Assembly: GCA_015680685.1 (NCBI GenBank)
Contig: MNCI01037820.1
Coordinates: forward strand, 539,252-603,251
Direction: 5' to 3'
DNA from: Gnetum montanum
Taxonomy: Eukaryota > Streptophyta > Gnetopsida > Gnetales > Gnetaceae
Length of the DNA: 64,000 nucleotides
The notes below the pieces were generated by a model. That model was not told where the DNA came from and searched no databases. It saw only the letters and a program-made list of their open reading frames with translations. Shown here piece by piece: positions 47,331-59,649 of the stretch; within the stretch, counting starts at the first letter, position 1; every line of letters begins with the position of its first letter. The translations under genes and the position numbers were made by a program.

Positions 47331-48640
47331 CCCACTGTTTCTTAAAGTGTAAAAGTCCCCCTTCTTTCATTTTGTAGTTGTTCTATAAATAAAAGGAAAT
47401 GAAGAAAATATAGACCTAATAGCATAGTTGTTATAAACTTTACTAAATCATCTTTCTCTTCATGACACAAACTAGGTGATCTACCCTGCACCTTCCATAG
47501 AATTCCTTACCAAGTTCTAGAAGGAAAGAATTTAGCCAGCATTCTTATATGAATGCTTCAACTTCATATATGATAAGAAGTAATGACTATTCACCTAATG
47601 ATAATGGAATAAGTACTTTAGAAAGACAAGGTATAAGCTATTAAGCTTTAAATAGTTTCTAAACTTCACTAAAAATCTCTCGACCACTTCAATGGCTATC
47701 CATTACACCTACATAAGAAAGGATCCTAAAACCTATCCACTTGAAAATATTAAGATTTCCTCAAATAAAAAATCAAGAGCTAAGATCAAACCCTTGGAGG
47801 TATGAAGAATAATCTCATCCTCTATTAAGATACTAAGGTTTGGAGGAATGAAATCCTTCAAACTATGTATTTTAATATCCACAAGTCTTGTACTTTGATC
47901 ACACTAATGCTTAAAAAACACTACAACATTTAAACCATATTTGTCATATAAAAGATATGGAAATACATCCCAACCAACTAAAGTCAATAATTTTAGGAGC
48001 TATCAATTCTACAAAAAGGACTAACTACCAAAATCAAAGGTGGTATTTGTATCCATGGCAACCAAAATTTCCTTCCAAAGTGAACATACTATTATAAGTA
48101 GAAAAAATGCTTGGGTCAAAGGTATCTAATAGATTATGTAGTAGAAATTATAATGCTAATAGCTCCTTAGGTATGAAACCTAACTTGTTCACTAAGCCAA
48201 AATAATTCGTAACCCATAATGCCTAAGCCATAATACATGATAGCCAAACATTATTAACATAGCAAAAAATAATATAATTTACAAATTAAATTAAGGCATA
48301 AGGCTACTAATGAACCAAAAATACTATCCAAATAATAAGCTCCAAGTTAACATTACAAATATCTACCTTCAATATACAAGAAAGTAAAGTTAGGCCTACA
48401 TCTAAGATAGGCAAGTACAAAATCCTCACTACCAACCAAAAGGCATTACAAAGTATAAATACTAGTTAAACATTACAACTTAGAAATTACATAAAATTTT
48501 AAACTTAAGAAAATATCTAAATTTTAATCTAAACATAAACTTCTTCAACTTCTCATTAGGTATTGAAACCTTGAAATAATTATAATATGGGTACATCCCA
48601 AGATATATATTCTAATTAGAAATTTAAAATTTAGCATTTT
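47331..48640. other. No recognisable gene
   Basis: AT-rich. A few stretches on the minus strand read through 30-40 codons, but I could not assign them to a family. Confidence 0.45.
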
Positions 48641-48703
48641 CCACCAGAATTGAACCCATGACTTGGATCTTTCAAGTCAAAAGTCTTACCACTAGGCTAA
48701 CAT
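48640..48703 (-). repeat. tRNA-derived SINE-like head with pol III A and B boxes
   Basis: On the minus strand TTAGCCTAGTGG (48700-48689) fits the pol III A box and GGTTCAATTCTGG (48656-48644) fits the B box. They are 32 bases apart, as in a tRNA gene. No acceptor-stem pairing or anticodon arm could be confirmed, and AT-rich sequence follows without a terminator-bounded tRNA end. A tRNA-derived SINE is therefore likelier than a tRNA gene. Its 3' end was not defined. Confidence 0.55.
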
Positions 48704-48894
48704 CTCATTGTTTTTGTAACTACTTCTCATTACAAATACTTATTTCACTTACGAGGTAAAAACAAAGGGAAAAGTTAATTCACATGACTAAGCAAGGAAA
48801 ATAAATTATAAAGGCTTCTTTAAAGGTTTTGGAACTAAGGATTAGATACTTGGACAACCGTGCATAGATATTATTGTATCCAAAAATATTATCA

Positions 48895-49085
48895 TCAAAC
48901 ATATCATTGTCATCATCATCATCTTAGTGTTGTTCCAAAAAAAAGAGATTAGTTACATGAGTTCTTTTTCACCATTTGCATTTACATGGAGTTAAATCTT
49001 TTTTTTTTTACAAATTTTTCAAGTTATCTTAAATCATTATTTTTCATGTTATTTGGTCTTCCTTTTGGTGGATTTTGTCGAATAA
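48895..49085 (-). pseudogene. LINE N4: 3' terminal fragment
   Basis: The minus strand reads PKGRPNN, then NNDLR, LEKFVKKKDL and THVTNLFF, the degenerate form of the LINE C-terminus (GRGRPKK...I..DL). It ends in a non-coding AAGATGATGATGATGAC tail like N1's. Confidence 0.65.
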
Positions 49086-49899
49086 TGATGTAGCATCAAA
49101 CGTATGTAAACATTAAATAATCAAACAAAATTTATAAAGTTAATAATTGAACAAAAAATCCATCATCATCCCCAAACCCTACAATTTGTGGAAGCTAGTA
49201 TCAAACTCTCAATATCAAAATGTCAGATGTTGGAATGTGTACTAATTATGCATAATAAGGTTTTTTTGGAATGAAATAGAATCAACCTTCAGGACTTATT
49301 TAATGTTTCTTAAATCTTGTACCAAGATCAGCTTAGATGTCATCCTAGTTTCTATCATTTACTAAGTGCGAAGGTACCTCCTCCATGCAGCACTATTTCA
49401 AGATCAATGTAACATGCATTTCACTATTATATATAGTAAAGGTTTCAAGAATTCCTTAAGGTTCCTTTAAGGCCAACCAATTACTTCCTCCTTTAATTAC
49501 ACAACATAAATAAAAATTATTGGTAAACAAATATATGAAAATAACCAAACCTAGGGTAGTAGCAAAACATAACTGATTTCATATCGGAGATTCAAATCAA
49601 ATGTTGATGAGCCCTAAGTCTCATATATTAATTTTCAAACTTTCACCAATTTTAGTTTTGATTTCTCCTTCTTCTTTCTCAAAATTGATAAGTCAAAACT
49701 ACATTTTGGACATTAAAACTTCACATGTTAAATCCTAAGAGCTAAAGTAATCCTTTTCTTCATCGTTCCTTGTGCTAGCATTTCTATGCACCATGTACTA
49801 AACACTATGACCTATATTGTGATTCCTAATATAAGTTGCAATGAAAGTAATGATGGTTGTATGACTTCCAAAAAGTATGTTGAGGTTCACACCACTATC

Positions 49900-50240
49900 A
49901 TAGATATCTTTGCCTTCTGGACACTAGACATCAAAGAAGAAATTAGGCCAAAAAGCCTCCAATAAATTAAAAATCCTAACTTTGTTCTAATGTTTGGCAA
50001 CCCCAATGCCTATGCAATGGCTTCTGCTAAGTACGACACTTGAATGTCCTTGATTTTTACAATAAACCTTGGCCTTCAACTATTCCAAAAGAGATAGGCC
50101 TCTTTCATGTACCATTCCCCACTGGACGTGATGAATGGCCACATGGAAAAGGCTTGCAATTGTGTCTTAACATACTTTGAAGCTTTTTCCAAAAATGGCC
50201 CAAACTAATATTTGAATTTCTTAGGACTTAATTATGTCTA
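49900..50240 (-). pseudogene. X-type ORF N-terminal block, copy X4
   Basis: The minus strand reads SKYVKTQLQAFSMWPF, SSGEWYMKEAYLFWNS, FIVKIKDIQVSYLAEAIA and ALGLPNIRTK. These align with X2 (KDQLKGSPLWPI, ECYLGETYQFWH, KAIVEVLNLPNIGPK) and X3. Three independent decayed copies keep the same blocks, so this was once a real protein. It continues toward the coiled coil at 47 kb. Confidence 0.65.
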
Positions 50241-51250
50241 GGTAGGCTTGAGTCTGAGTGACCTAAAGCCTTAGCATAGGACCAGCTGCTCCTCGTTGGG
50301 ATTGTTCTATAGGCACTTCTTTCTTTAGAATCTATCGAATAGATCCCACTTTGGGCTCCTTACAAAGATGTCTCATTACATGGGTCACCTCTTGTTTTCT
50401 TGGCCTTATTCCTGCTAGCCCTTTCCAACTCTATGTCGCTTCTCCCATGGTTGTGAGGGTTCTCCTTCCAGTGGACATTTTTTTTTTTTTGGATACCTTA
50501 ACTCTTAAGGGTAATTACACTTGGCTAAGTTGTGATTAGGGCTGATTTAATTAACTCAATTCTTATTTTTATTTATGCATTATCATTGATAAATCATCCC
50601 GAAGGTTTTTGGAAGCGTTAACCATCAAAAGAGTTAATATTTGTATGTTGTTAAGGTTACTGGGGGAAGTTAGAAAAATTTTTGAAAATTTCATCAGAAA
50701 CCTTAAGGTTTGCAATCCCCATGATAAAGATCTTACCTTCAATAAGTGTAGGATTGAAAAATGAGTGATTTGGACACATAGTTTGAAAGTTATGGGCTCT
50801 AGAAAGTTTTGGGCTCTAAAAAATTACAAAAATTCCCCGTGTGTTATGAGCAAATTGCAAAAAATTCCAAAGTGTCTGGCACTATATATAGTATTTTTGC
50901 ACTACACCAATGAGGCCTCGTTGAGGGGGCCTTGTCGACATAATCAGCTACATTGATGCAACCTCATCGATGTAGCTATTGACCACCATTGACTTTGACC
51001 AAACTTTCAAAATAAAAGGAATTTTTCAATAAAATTGGGATCAAATGAAAGCTTAGAAGACCAAGAATAGTATGAAAACATGAGAAGAGGATGTTGAAGT
51101 TCATAATTTGAAAAATGGAGAAATTTTGATTTAATGGATGAATGCAATGAAAGATTAAGGAGTACTGAGCAGTTTACATAATGGAAAATACAAAATATAG
51201 GATTGTGGTGATGTCAAAGGTAAGGAACCTTAACTAATCAAGCCAAAACC
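50241..51250 (-). other. 5' flank of X4 with TATA-like element
   Basis: The minus strand has CTATATATAG at 50883-50890 about 0.65 kb upstream of the X4 block, paralleling 34425-34434 upstream of X3. A partly palindromic CATCGATGTAGC region lies at about 50965-50980. No gene was seen. Confidence 0.4.
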
Positions 51251-52620
51251 TATACAAGTAGATCCTCCCCATAATAGGCTCATGTCCTTTTTGCCCTAGC
51301 ATAACCTCAACTAATGAGTCTGTGGACCCCATAGTCAATTTAATGATCATGACAAGTTAAGGACCAAAAGAAAAAAATCTACTCAAGAATCCCAACACAT
51401 TAGACAAATTCATGGAGCATAACATAGAACCTGGTAGTGAGGTAAATTATAGTAGCATGGATGGATGATAGAGAAGGTGGAATGGAGTTCCAAATTAAGG
51501 TCATAAGAAGTCTCTTGTGAAATTTCTGGTTAAAATAACTTGAGAAGTTCCATCCTGAGTCCAAACCAAAACCATCCACTTTAGTGACTTTGCATCACCA
51601 CTCTAAGATCGATCCACCCACTTGAGACACAAGAGTGCTTTCACAAAATAACCACCATTCGAAAAAGAGAAGAAAGGAGAAGTAGAAAGTGAGAGAAAGA
51701 AGGCCTTAGTTAGAGGAGACTGTCAGGCATAAGTGCATGTTGTTCAAGTCTCATAACTAGTGCTTGTAGCCCTTTTTTTGACCAAGGGGTGTGCTTTGAA
51801 TTCCCATTAGTGTTTTTTTTATTTTCAAATGGGAACCACACCATGTGAGGACTTAGTCATGTCAAAGGGTTGTGCTTTGAATTTCCTTTTTTTTTTTTTT
51901 TTTTTTTGAAATGGGAACCACACCATGCAACAACATTATTTTGACTTCCTTCAATGGTTGGTGTGGAATGGTAAGAAGTTCATGAAAAATGCTCAAGCAC
52001 TCAAGTAAGAAGAACAAGACAAACAGTATTGAGTCCCCTTAAAGTCATACCCTTTACAAACCTTTAAATCCTTCCTAATTCTGGAACTACCAAGGTCACT
52101 AATTAATTAAAAGTTTCTTTAATGAAAAAGGAACCTCAAATTCCTAGAACAAGGAAAACATAAAGGTCATTTGATGGACAAATGACATGGACTCACTGCC
52201 TATTCCATGAAAAATAAGCCATGCCAAAGTCATCAGACATCAAAATTTAAAAATAGAAACAAGACATTGACAATTACACATTAAGCACAAACCATCATTA
52301 GTAAACGACAACAGCAACAATGTGTCCTATGACAATAAGCCAAATTTATTAGCAAGAATGAGAAAATATCATACTTAAATAAAAGAAACAAAATAAATTA
52401 AAATATATAAAAAAGTGTAAAATAATCAAGAAGGCTTAAAGGTACTAAACATGATGTAAAATTTGAAAAATTTAAAAATCAAAAATTTTTACTATCAAAA
52501 ATGTGAGAAATAAAAAGGTAGAAAAATTGAGAAACCATGGTAATGGTCAGCACAGATGGCCATCTCGCCCACAACTGAGTTGAAGGGAGGAGATCCAAAA
52601 AATAGAACGTGGGTGTCCAT
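51250..52620 (-). mobile_element. A6 3' non-coding region
   Basis: Homologous to the 3' regions of A3 and A5 (AAGGGGTGTGCTTTGAATT, GGATCCTCCCC and GGCCATCTCNCCCA blocks). A tandem duplication of about 86 bp at 51783-51951 repeats the GGTGTGCTTTGAATT to GGGAACCACACCATG segment, and its second copy holds a 21-T run (51887-51907). No LTR was recognised at the left end. Confidence 0.65.
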
Positions 52621-52639
52621 TTAGTGAGACGGTAGTTAC

Positions 52640-53770
52640 ACTAGCCTATCTTGGTTCTAGCAGAGGTTTGACTTGTTGGATATTAACTAACTACTTTATA
52701 TTTGGGCTATTAGGTTTGTAAATTATCATGGCCCTAGAAGGAAAGGTTTGATTAATTATATAAGGTCCCTCCCACAATGTTTGAAATTTTTTCTTTTGGA
52801 CACATGTGTGAGGTTCTAGTAAAGAACCTTATCTCCTAGTTAAAGTTTTACTTTCCTAATTCTAAGATCATGATGTTGCTTGTTGAATGCCTTGTTCACC
52901 TCATTCAAGGATAGGGCCACTAAGTGATTTTCGTCTCGCACATTGAAATTGATCAATCTCTCCTTCTGTGCTATACTTAGGTCAAGGTTTAATTCATAGG
53001 CTATCGAGAGTGTACAAAGCTTGGATTAAATTAGGAGTATTGGAAATTTCCCGTACACTAACTCGTAGGGAAAATATCTGATAGGAAGTTTCCAAGTTGA
53101 ACGATAAGCTTAAAGAGCATTGTTAAGTTTTGTACTCTAGTCTTTCATATATTTGTTAATGGTTCACATTAGTATTTTTGTAATCTCTTAGTTGGTTACC
53201 TCTACTTGACCATTGGCTTAGGGATGGTAAGGTGTTGTTAATTTATATTCTACCCCCAAGCATTGCATTAATTTTCTAAATGTGGCACCTATAAAATGAA
53301 TCCCATTATTAGAAATTAGTCAACGTGGCACCCCAAACCTATTCACGATATTTTGTTGTATAAATTTAACAATAGTGGATGATGTACAATCAGTAACAAT
53401 TGTCACTTCAGCCCATTTTGTGCAATAGTCAACTACTACAATAATATACACCTTCCCATTAGACATGGGTGTGACAGGACCCATGAAGTTAATGCCCCAT
53501 ATGTAGAAAGGCTCTAGTGGTTGAATCCATTGTTGAGGATCTTCCATGCCAACGGCCATCCCCCTGTCATGTTGACAACGTTCATAAGAGTTTACAAATT
53601 AGTGGGCATCCCTAAAGATTATAGGCCAATAGTATCCTACTATCAAGATTTTTATGGTTGTGCATCTCCTTGCATAGTGGCCTCCCCAAGGTCCTTCATG
53701 AGCATCTTGGAGAATGCACAGTTGATCTTCGTCAAGGACACATTAACAAATTAGGCCATTGCCACACACC
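52640..53770 (-). pseudogene. Integrase of A6
   Basis: The zinc-binding domain is at about 53725-53570 (DAHEGPWGGHYA ... GYYWPI ... YERC, one Cys changed to Tyr). The core is open at 53559-53320 (PLEPFYIWGINFMGPVTP). The first catalytic Asp is Asn (complement 53488-53490) and the second is Asn in LISNNG (complement 53308-53310). The Glu of GQVEVTN is kept. The C-terminal part reads on through KSxLCTLSIAYELNLDLSIA to about 52650. Both Asp losses are G-to-A changes. It is inactive. Confidence 0.82.
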
Positions 53771-54640
53771 TTGTAAAGGTTTCCATTGATTTCCATGAAG
53801 TATTTGACCCAATGAAGAAATTGTTGCTTTTTCCTAAAATCTAAGTTTTGTGGCATCTCTTAAGTGAGAAGATATGTGAGGATGTCATTAAACCATAGTT
53901 CTTTTTTAGGAATTTATTCATTTATTACTCCAATAAAGAGGAGTTCATCTAAAAATTGATCAAAGAGTTGGCTCTCCTCCTCTTTATTATCCCATCTTAA
54001 GCAAGAAAGGTGATTAGTGACCACATTCTTGGTCCATTTTCAATCTACCATAGTGAGATCAAATTCTTGCAAGATCATGAGCCACCGTATGACATAAGGG
54101 CTAACCATCGACTTATTCATAAGAAAGCAAAAAGCATTGTGGTTTTTTATGCACAAACACTTTATAGCCTAGAACATAATGCCTAAAACTTTCTAGCATG
54201 TACACCACTACCATTAATTTTTTCTCTATGGTGGTGTACTTTAACTGTGCTCCCACAATGCTTTGACTAACATAGTGGATATAATATCGACATTTCTTAT
54301 ATCCCATCTACATAGTTAAATGTGATTATCATGATATGGAATGGTTTGGACCAATCTGGTGCTCGTAGGATTGGTGTTTTTATGAGTTTCTTCTTTAATT
54401 ATTGGAATGCATGTTCACATTTCTTGGTCCAAATGAAAGGTACATCTTTCTTTGTAAGTTCTACCAATGGCTTTGTAATCTTAGAGAAATTCTCAATAAA
54501 TCACCAGTAGTAACCAATATGTCCAAGGAATGACTAGACATCTTTTCCAGTCTCTAGTTGACATGCTATTCCTTGGATGATCCTTATCTTTTCTAGGTCT
54601 ACCTCAATCCCTTTTTACGAAATTCGGTGTCTTAGTACAA
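53771..54640 (-). pseudogene. RNase H and tether of A6
   Basis: Open at 54307-54113: RYYIHYVSQSIVGAQLKYTT, EKKLMVVVYMLESF and HYVLGYKVFVH. It aligns with A5 RNase H. Stops flank it on both sides. Linker sequence toward integrase is decayed. Confidence 0.75.
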
Positions 54641-54649
54641 TGCCTTCTT

Positions 54650-55260
54650 AGACCATGAGATAGCTCTTTTGCTAGTTGAGTTGTAGGTTTATCTCTACAC
54701 ATCTCTTCAGTACTTGCTCAAGTTGGTCCAAAGCTTGCTCAAATGTAGCTCCAAAGGTGGATAAGTCATTCATGAAAACTTCAACACCACTATTGATTTT
54801 TTGTTGAAAGATACTCAGAACCAAGCCTTGGAATCTTGCAAGGGCATTGCATAGGTCAAATGGCATCTTCCAGTATGCAAAAGTTCCCTACGGACTCATC
54901 AATGATGTTTTGGCCTAATCTTTGGGTGTAATTTGGATTTGGTTATAGCCACTATAACTATCCAAAAAGCTATAATAACAATGCCCAAACATGGTGTCTA
55001 ACACTTAGTCTACAAATGGCAAAGGAAAATGATCCTTAAATGTTGCCATATTTAACAGCCTAAACTTGATGTAAACCCACCATTTGCCACCCTTCTTTGG
55101 TACTATTACGGGTGGGCTAACCCACTCACTGTCTGCGATTGGATAGATGAACCTTGCCTTAAGGAGTTTCTCTATCTCCTCCTTGATGATTTGATTTAAT
55201 TTGGGGTTCAATCACCTCTGTGGTTGCCTTCTAGGCTTCATGGCCATGTCAATGGAGACG
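54650..55260 (-). pseudogene. Reverse transcriptase of A6
   Basis: The N-terminal block (55211-55005) is preserved: IIKEEIEKLLKARFIYPIAD, EWVSPPVIVPKKGG and FKDHFPLPFVD, the part missing from A5. The catalytic region (54866-54672) reads MPFDLCNALARFQG and GVEVFMNDLSTFG. The first Asp of the catalytic pair is Asn (complement 54778-54780). The connection continues ALDQLEQVLKRCVEINLQLN. The two copies A5 and A6 together show the family's full RT organisation. Confidence 0.85.
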
Positions 55261-55269
55261 CAATGCTAG

Positions 55270-55751
55270 CATATCCTTGGATCAATTCCTGTTAGCTCTA
55301 GATATGACCAAGCAAAGGTTATTGACCATTTATTCAGCACTTTCAACAACTTTTCTTTTTGTTTAGGAGCAAGTTTGGCATTAATGATGACCAATTTACC
55401 ATTCTTTAAAAATTCATACTCCATACCAGCAGGTAAAGACTTTAATTCTAAGGGCTCCTACTTGAAGTGATTAGGAATTTCCAACTCTCCCCAATAGGTA
55501 TCATCATCTTCATTAGAGAGTTGGAAATGAACTTGTTCAATTATGTCCATGCCTTTAACATATGCACATGTTTGGCTCTCACTTGGCTCATTTCATATTG
55601 TGCTACTATCTGAATCAGCTATCAGCCACTAGGTGCGTTCTTACTTTGTGGCTACTATGTATAGACACCATTGAATATTAATTTCTTATGCACATTGATT
55701 GCATGCCTTACTGTATGTGCTCTTGATGGACCAAATCCTTTGCACATAATT
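55270..55751 (-). other. A6 protease-RT linker, decayed
   Basis: Sequence between protease and RT on the A6 sense strand. No separate domain was identified. Several stops. Confidence 0.5.
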
Positions 55752-56329
55752 TCACCCATTATCATTGTATGCAATGCATGGAATACGCTTCTTCTCAATC
55801 TTGCTTAGCTTATTTTCCTTAGATATTTCAAGAAATAGGTCCCTTATACCCATTAATGCATCGATCGTGCTTAACAAAGTCCTTTCCATAATGATGGGGA
55901 AGTCACTTTTGCAATTAACCATCTTGATTACTAGAAAATCAAGAGGATAGGACAACCCATAGACTATGGTCATAATGTCCTCTACTAATCCCAAAGGGAT
56001 AGTAATTGACTGATCTGCTAATTCTAAATGGATTTTACTCTCTTAAGAGATGGTAGGTTCCAAGACTTATGCATATCATGGAAGATGAGTTTAACTCCAG
56101 AACCATAGTCAAGAAGAGTGTTACATGGCTCTTGTCCAACAATCTGTAGATAGATGAGTGCACTTCCTAGATTTGATCTTTTTGTAGGAAGGTTTCCAGC
56201 CTTAATCCAATCAAAAATAGCATGGGTTAACATTACAGTGCAGATCCTAGGTAGCACTTGGTTTGAAGGGCACTCGAAGGTATTTGTTGTAGAGGATAAG
56301 GGTGCTAGAGATGTAGGGTGATCAGCCAA
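55752..56329 (-). pseudogene. Aspartic protease of A6
   Basis: Two open pieces (56329-56024 and 55994-55752) join with a small frame change. LTHAIFDWIKAGNLPTK and ALIYLQIVGQEP are followed by CNTLLDYGSGVKLIF. The latter is the active-site loop with Asp-Tyr-Gly in place of Asp-Ser-Gly. DFPIIMERTLLSTIDAL matches A3 and A5. Length and order agree with the A3 protease. Confidence 0.78.
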
Positions 56330-56900
56330 AGTAGGTTGTGAGGGTTGGAGAGGACTACTAGGCTGGAAGAAACATTTTTTTCCTTGATCAATTATCTAGA
56401 CCAGTTGGTTGAAAAAGCAATTGTGAATGCATAGCCCTTGTAGCATTTCATTGTTACATCTGTGGAGGAATCTCACATTGCATGGATGAAGCAGGAGGTA
56501 ACTAAGTTAAAGGTGGAGGTGTAGGTGCAAAGGGATGTGGATGATGATAAGATTATAGATATGGGTTTTCCCCTTGAGTAGATGGTGAATGTGTTCAGTG
56601 ATACTTTGGAGGGTAATAGTGATACTAGAATGATGCATAACTTGCCAAACTTCTAGGGGAAATGAGATGCTGAACATAGTAACCATATGGATCTAGTTAC
56701 CTATAAGGGTATTGCTACCTTGGTGGTGCCATTCCCATTGAATGAGATGTGTTACATTCAATGGACTTAATGGTGGAGCATGATAAAGAAAATGTTACAT
56801 GATCATAATGCATTTGTGTCAAACATTGGTCATCATCATTGTTCATGGTAAGAAAGGTTATAATCAAGCTATGAGGTTAGGCTCAAGGAGTGGTAATAAC
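56330..56900 (-). pseudogene. gag C-terminal remnant of A6
   Basis: Decayed Pro-rich sequence equivalent to 37056-37540 of A5 lies upstream of the protease on the sense strand. Capsid, PBS and 5' LTR are not found. The element is truncated at about 56.9 kb, before T3 begins. Confidence 0.55.
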
Positions 56901-57319
56901 AATGATGTGAAGTAAGCACTCTAGGTATGACAAGACAAGCTAACCAAATCTTATGCATCAAGGTCACATGGTAACTTACTACTATGACAAGTTGCACCTT
57001 TGCGATGACATTCTAAGCTTTATCCTACAAGCATAACTCCAAGAGAATAAGAAAACATGACAAAAAAACATGTTATTACAAGATAATGCATAGGGCCATA
57101 CAAGGTAATCAATAGACAAGGTTACCATAGGTCACTATCATTATGAAAAGGACATATCTATGCAATGTACATTACATTTACAAAGCTTATAGTTCATTTA
57201 TTGTGCAAAATAGAGAGATGGAGATATAGAAAGCATGTGTAGGCTCAACCTTATTGGATGTAAGGGTTGTAGATGTCAACTATTGGTTTGTACATGTAAA
57301 GAATACATTAGATGTAATA
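56901..57319. other. Junction interval between A6 and T3
   Basis: No gene. AGTTCATTTATTGTGCAAA at about 57190 recurs near 63423 and may mark LTR material shared with the right edge of the window. Confidence 0.35.
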
Positions 57320-58430
57320 AGGTTTTAGATAGAAATTATTAACTAGATTGGCCAATTCATTCACATTCATGTTTTCTATTCTAAAAGTTTCATTCCTGTA
57401 GACCTTGGTGATTAAGAAAGGCCTCTTCCAGCTAGCTGAGAATTTTTCTGCATGCTCACAAATGATCTTAAGAACTAGGTCCTCCTTCTTGATTGTTCAT
57501 TTGTTTAGGTCATGGTGATGTTGTTACTTTTGCCTCTCTTGGTACCATTCGATGTGAGCAAGTGTTTGTACCCACTACTTCTCCATCAAATCCAAGTTAA
57601 TGGTATGCAACTCCTTATTCTTCTTATCATTCATGAAGTCCAATAGGACCACTCTAAGTGGCAAAGCCTACAATTCAAGAGGCACAAGTGCTTCAAACTA
57701 GTAAACTGGGCTATATGGGGTTACATTAGTTGTGGTTCGATAGGTTATTCTATAAGCCCAAAGTGCATGGACAAGCTGCTCATGCCACTTACATTTTCTA
57801 TTATTTAACATCTTTTTAAGCAAGTTTATGATGGCCTTATTGCTAGCTTCAACTTGTCCATTGAATTGAGGGTAGTACAACGATGAAAAGAAATGCTTGA
57901 TGCCTAGATCTTGACAACAGGTTTTTGTTTCTTAACTACTAAATTGTGGCCCATTATCAATGACTATGATCATAGGTATGCCAAAACATGCTACTATGTT
58001 GTCAAATATAAATCTACAAACTTGTTGATATGTTTTTTTCCATAGGGAAATAGCTTCAACCCACTTTGTAAAGTATTCAGTTGTAGTAATGATGAAACTA
58101 TGCCCTGCAAAACACTTAGGCATTATAGGTTGAATAATGTCAAGTCCCCACTATTGAAACAACCAAGTTATCGAAGTAGTGTGTAACTTAGTTGGTAGCA
58201 CATGTATCATATTGCTATGTCCTTAATAGGTATCACAATTTTTAACCTTATGTAGGTAGTCCCTTTTCATATAAGGCCAATAATAGCCTAGTCATCTAAT
58301 TTTAGTGGCCATGGCTCTAAGTCCTATATGTCACCCACATACATCATCATGAACTTGCTCAATGACTATGCAAGCTTTAGTTTTTCCCAAGCACACTAAC
58401 ATTACACCATTATAGGAACATTAACATAAT
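57320..58430 (-). pseudogene. Integrase of Tat-like element T3
   Basis: The zinc-binding domain is at about 58395-58215 (EQVHDDVCG ... GYYWPYMKRDYLHKVKNC). The core is open at 58123-57932 (GHSFIITTTEYFTKWVEAIS, then MIIVIDNGPQFSS) and at 57880-57698 (YYPQFNGQVEASNKAIINLL, then KWHEQLVHALWAYR). It ends LKPYYI followed by a stop at about 57325, the same ending as T1 (LKRYFI). T1 and T3 are one family. T3 is far older: AT-rich and full of stops, though the DNG Asp and QVEAS Glu survive. Confidence 0.87.
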
Positions 58431-59091
58431 TTATTATCATCCATGATGACATACTATTTTGATTTTTTACATACAACATTCTATTGAGAAGTAGTTAGGT
58501 CTTATGAAGATTCATCATGCATTAGGTAGAACTTGATATTTTCATGTCATTCCTTTTGAGGAGTGGTATTGACAGAGGCTATAGAGTCACCTTTAGTATT
58601 CTACATGATGGAAATAGTATAGTTCATGGTTAAGGAGGCTAATTTGCTAAACACATCAGGTGTCACACTTAGGGTTAGAGTTACAATGGCATTAGCTAAC
58701 GTGTTCTTAATTCAGGTTATGTATTGGATACCAATCTCTATAAATTGTTGCATTAGTTTCTTGCCTATGTCATAATAAGGTTCCAAATATTTGGCTTTAC
58801 ATGTAAACCTCTATTACTTAGTTAACCACAAGTTTTGAATCACCTTTAATCATTAGGTGTTTGATTCCTAAGTTATGAGCTACCATCATTCCCTTGATCA
58901 TCCTTCATACTCCACCAAATTGTTTGTACATGGGAATCCAAAATGGTAGGTGAAGGATTGGATTTCACCAGAAGGTGATGTTATGATGGTAGCAAAATTG
59001 GCCACATGGGTAGTTGAAGCTCCATCAAAGTGCATAATTACCTCATAGCCCTTAGGTACCCCCACTAATAATGTTGACATGTTCATTGAGG
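58431..59091 (-). pseudogene. RNase H of T3
   Basis: The frame 59113-58898 gives EVIMHFDGASTTHVANFATI, SFTYHFGFPCTNNLVEYEG. This is the second-type RNase H (Y/FDGAS ... TNNxAEYEA) that follows the RT-RNase H module in Tat elements, with the first catalytic Asp kept. Decayed sequence follows to the integrase. Confidence 0.75.
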
Positions 59092-59649
59092 AATTCAAGG
59101 TTAATGGCTGCATGATCTTCTACTAAGGAAATGGTAAGTTGCGTGGCTATAGCTTGACCTTTTATTGAGTCTTGGGAGATGTAATGGAGATCAAATTCAA
59201 CTATTATGGCTTTCCAATGGTCTATATGACTAGTTTCATAGATATTGGTCATTATGGCTCTACGCATGTTATCCTTGCAAATTATGTTGACTTAAATCCT
59301 AAAGAGGTAGTGTCTCCACTTCTTTAATGAGATGACTAGGACTAGATAATACCTTTCCACTTCATTCAGGAATTCAAGGTCAATGGTTGCATGATCTTTT
59401 ACTACGGAAATGGTAAGTTGTGTGGCTGTAGCTTGACCTTTCATTAAGTCTTGGGAGATGTAATGAAGATCAAATTCAACTATTATGGCTTTCCAATGAT
59501 CTATACAACTACTTTCATAGATATTGTTCATTATGGCTCCAAGCATGTTATCCTTGCAAATGATGTTGACTTAAATCCTAAACAAGTAGTGTCTCCACTT
59601 CTTTAATGAGAATACTAGGACTAGACAATACCTTTACACTTCATTGTAT
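59092..59649 (-). repeat. In-frame 279-bp tandem duplication inside T3 pol
   Basis: 59092-59370 and 59371-59649 are tandem copies, differing at perhaps one position in eight by eye. Each encodes DHWKAIIVEFDLHYISQD, KGQAxATQLTIS and DHAxIxLEFLNE. 279 is 93 codons, so the frame is kept. It covers the end of the first RNase H and the start of the linker to the second. Confidence 0.88.

Noticed and set aside
48640-48703. Functional tRNA gene
   Set aside because: A and B boxes are present, but I could not confirm acceptor and anticodon stems or a terminator. A SINE head fits better.
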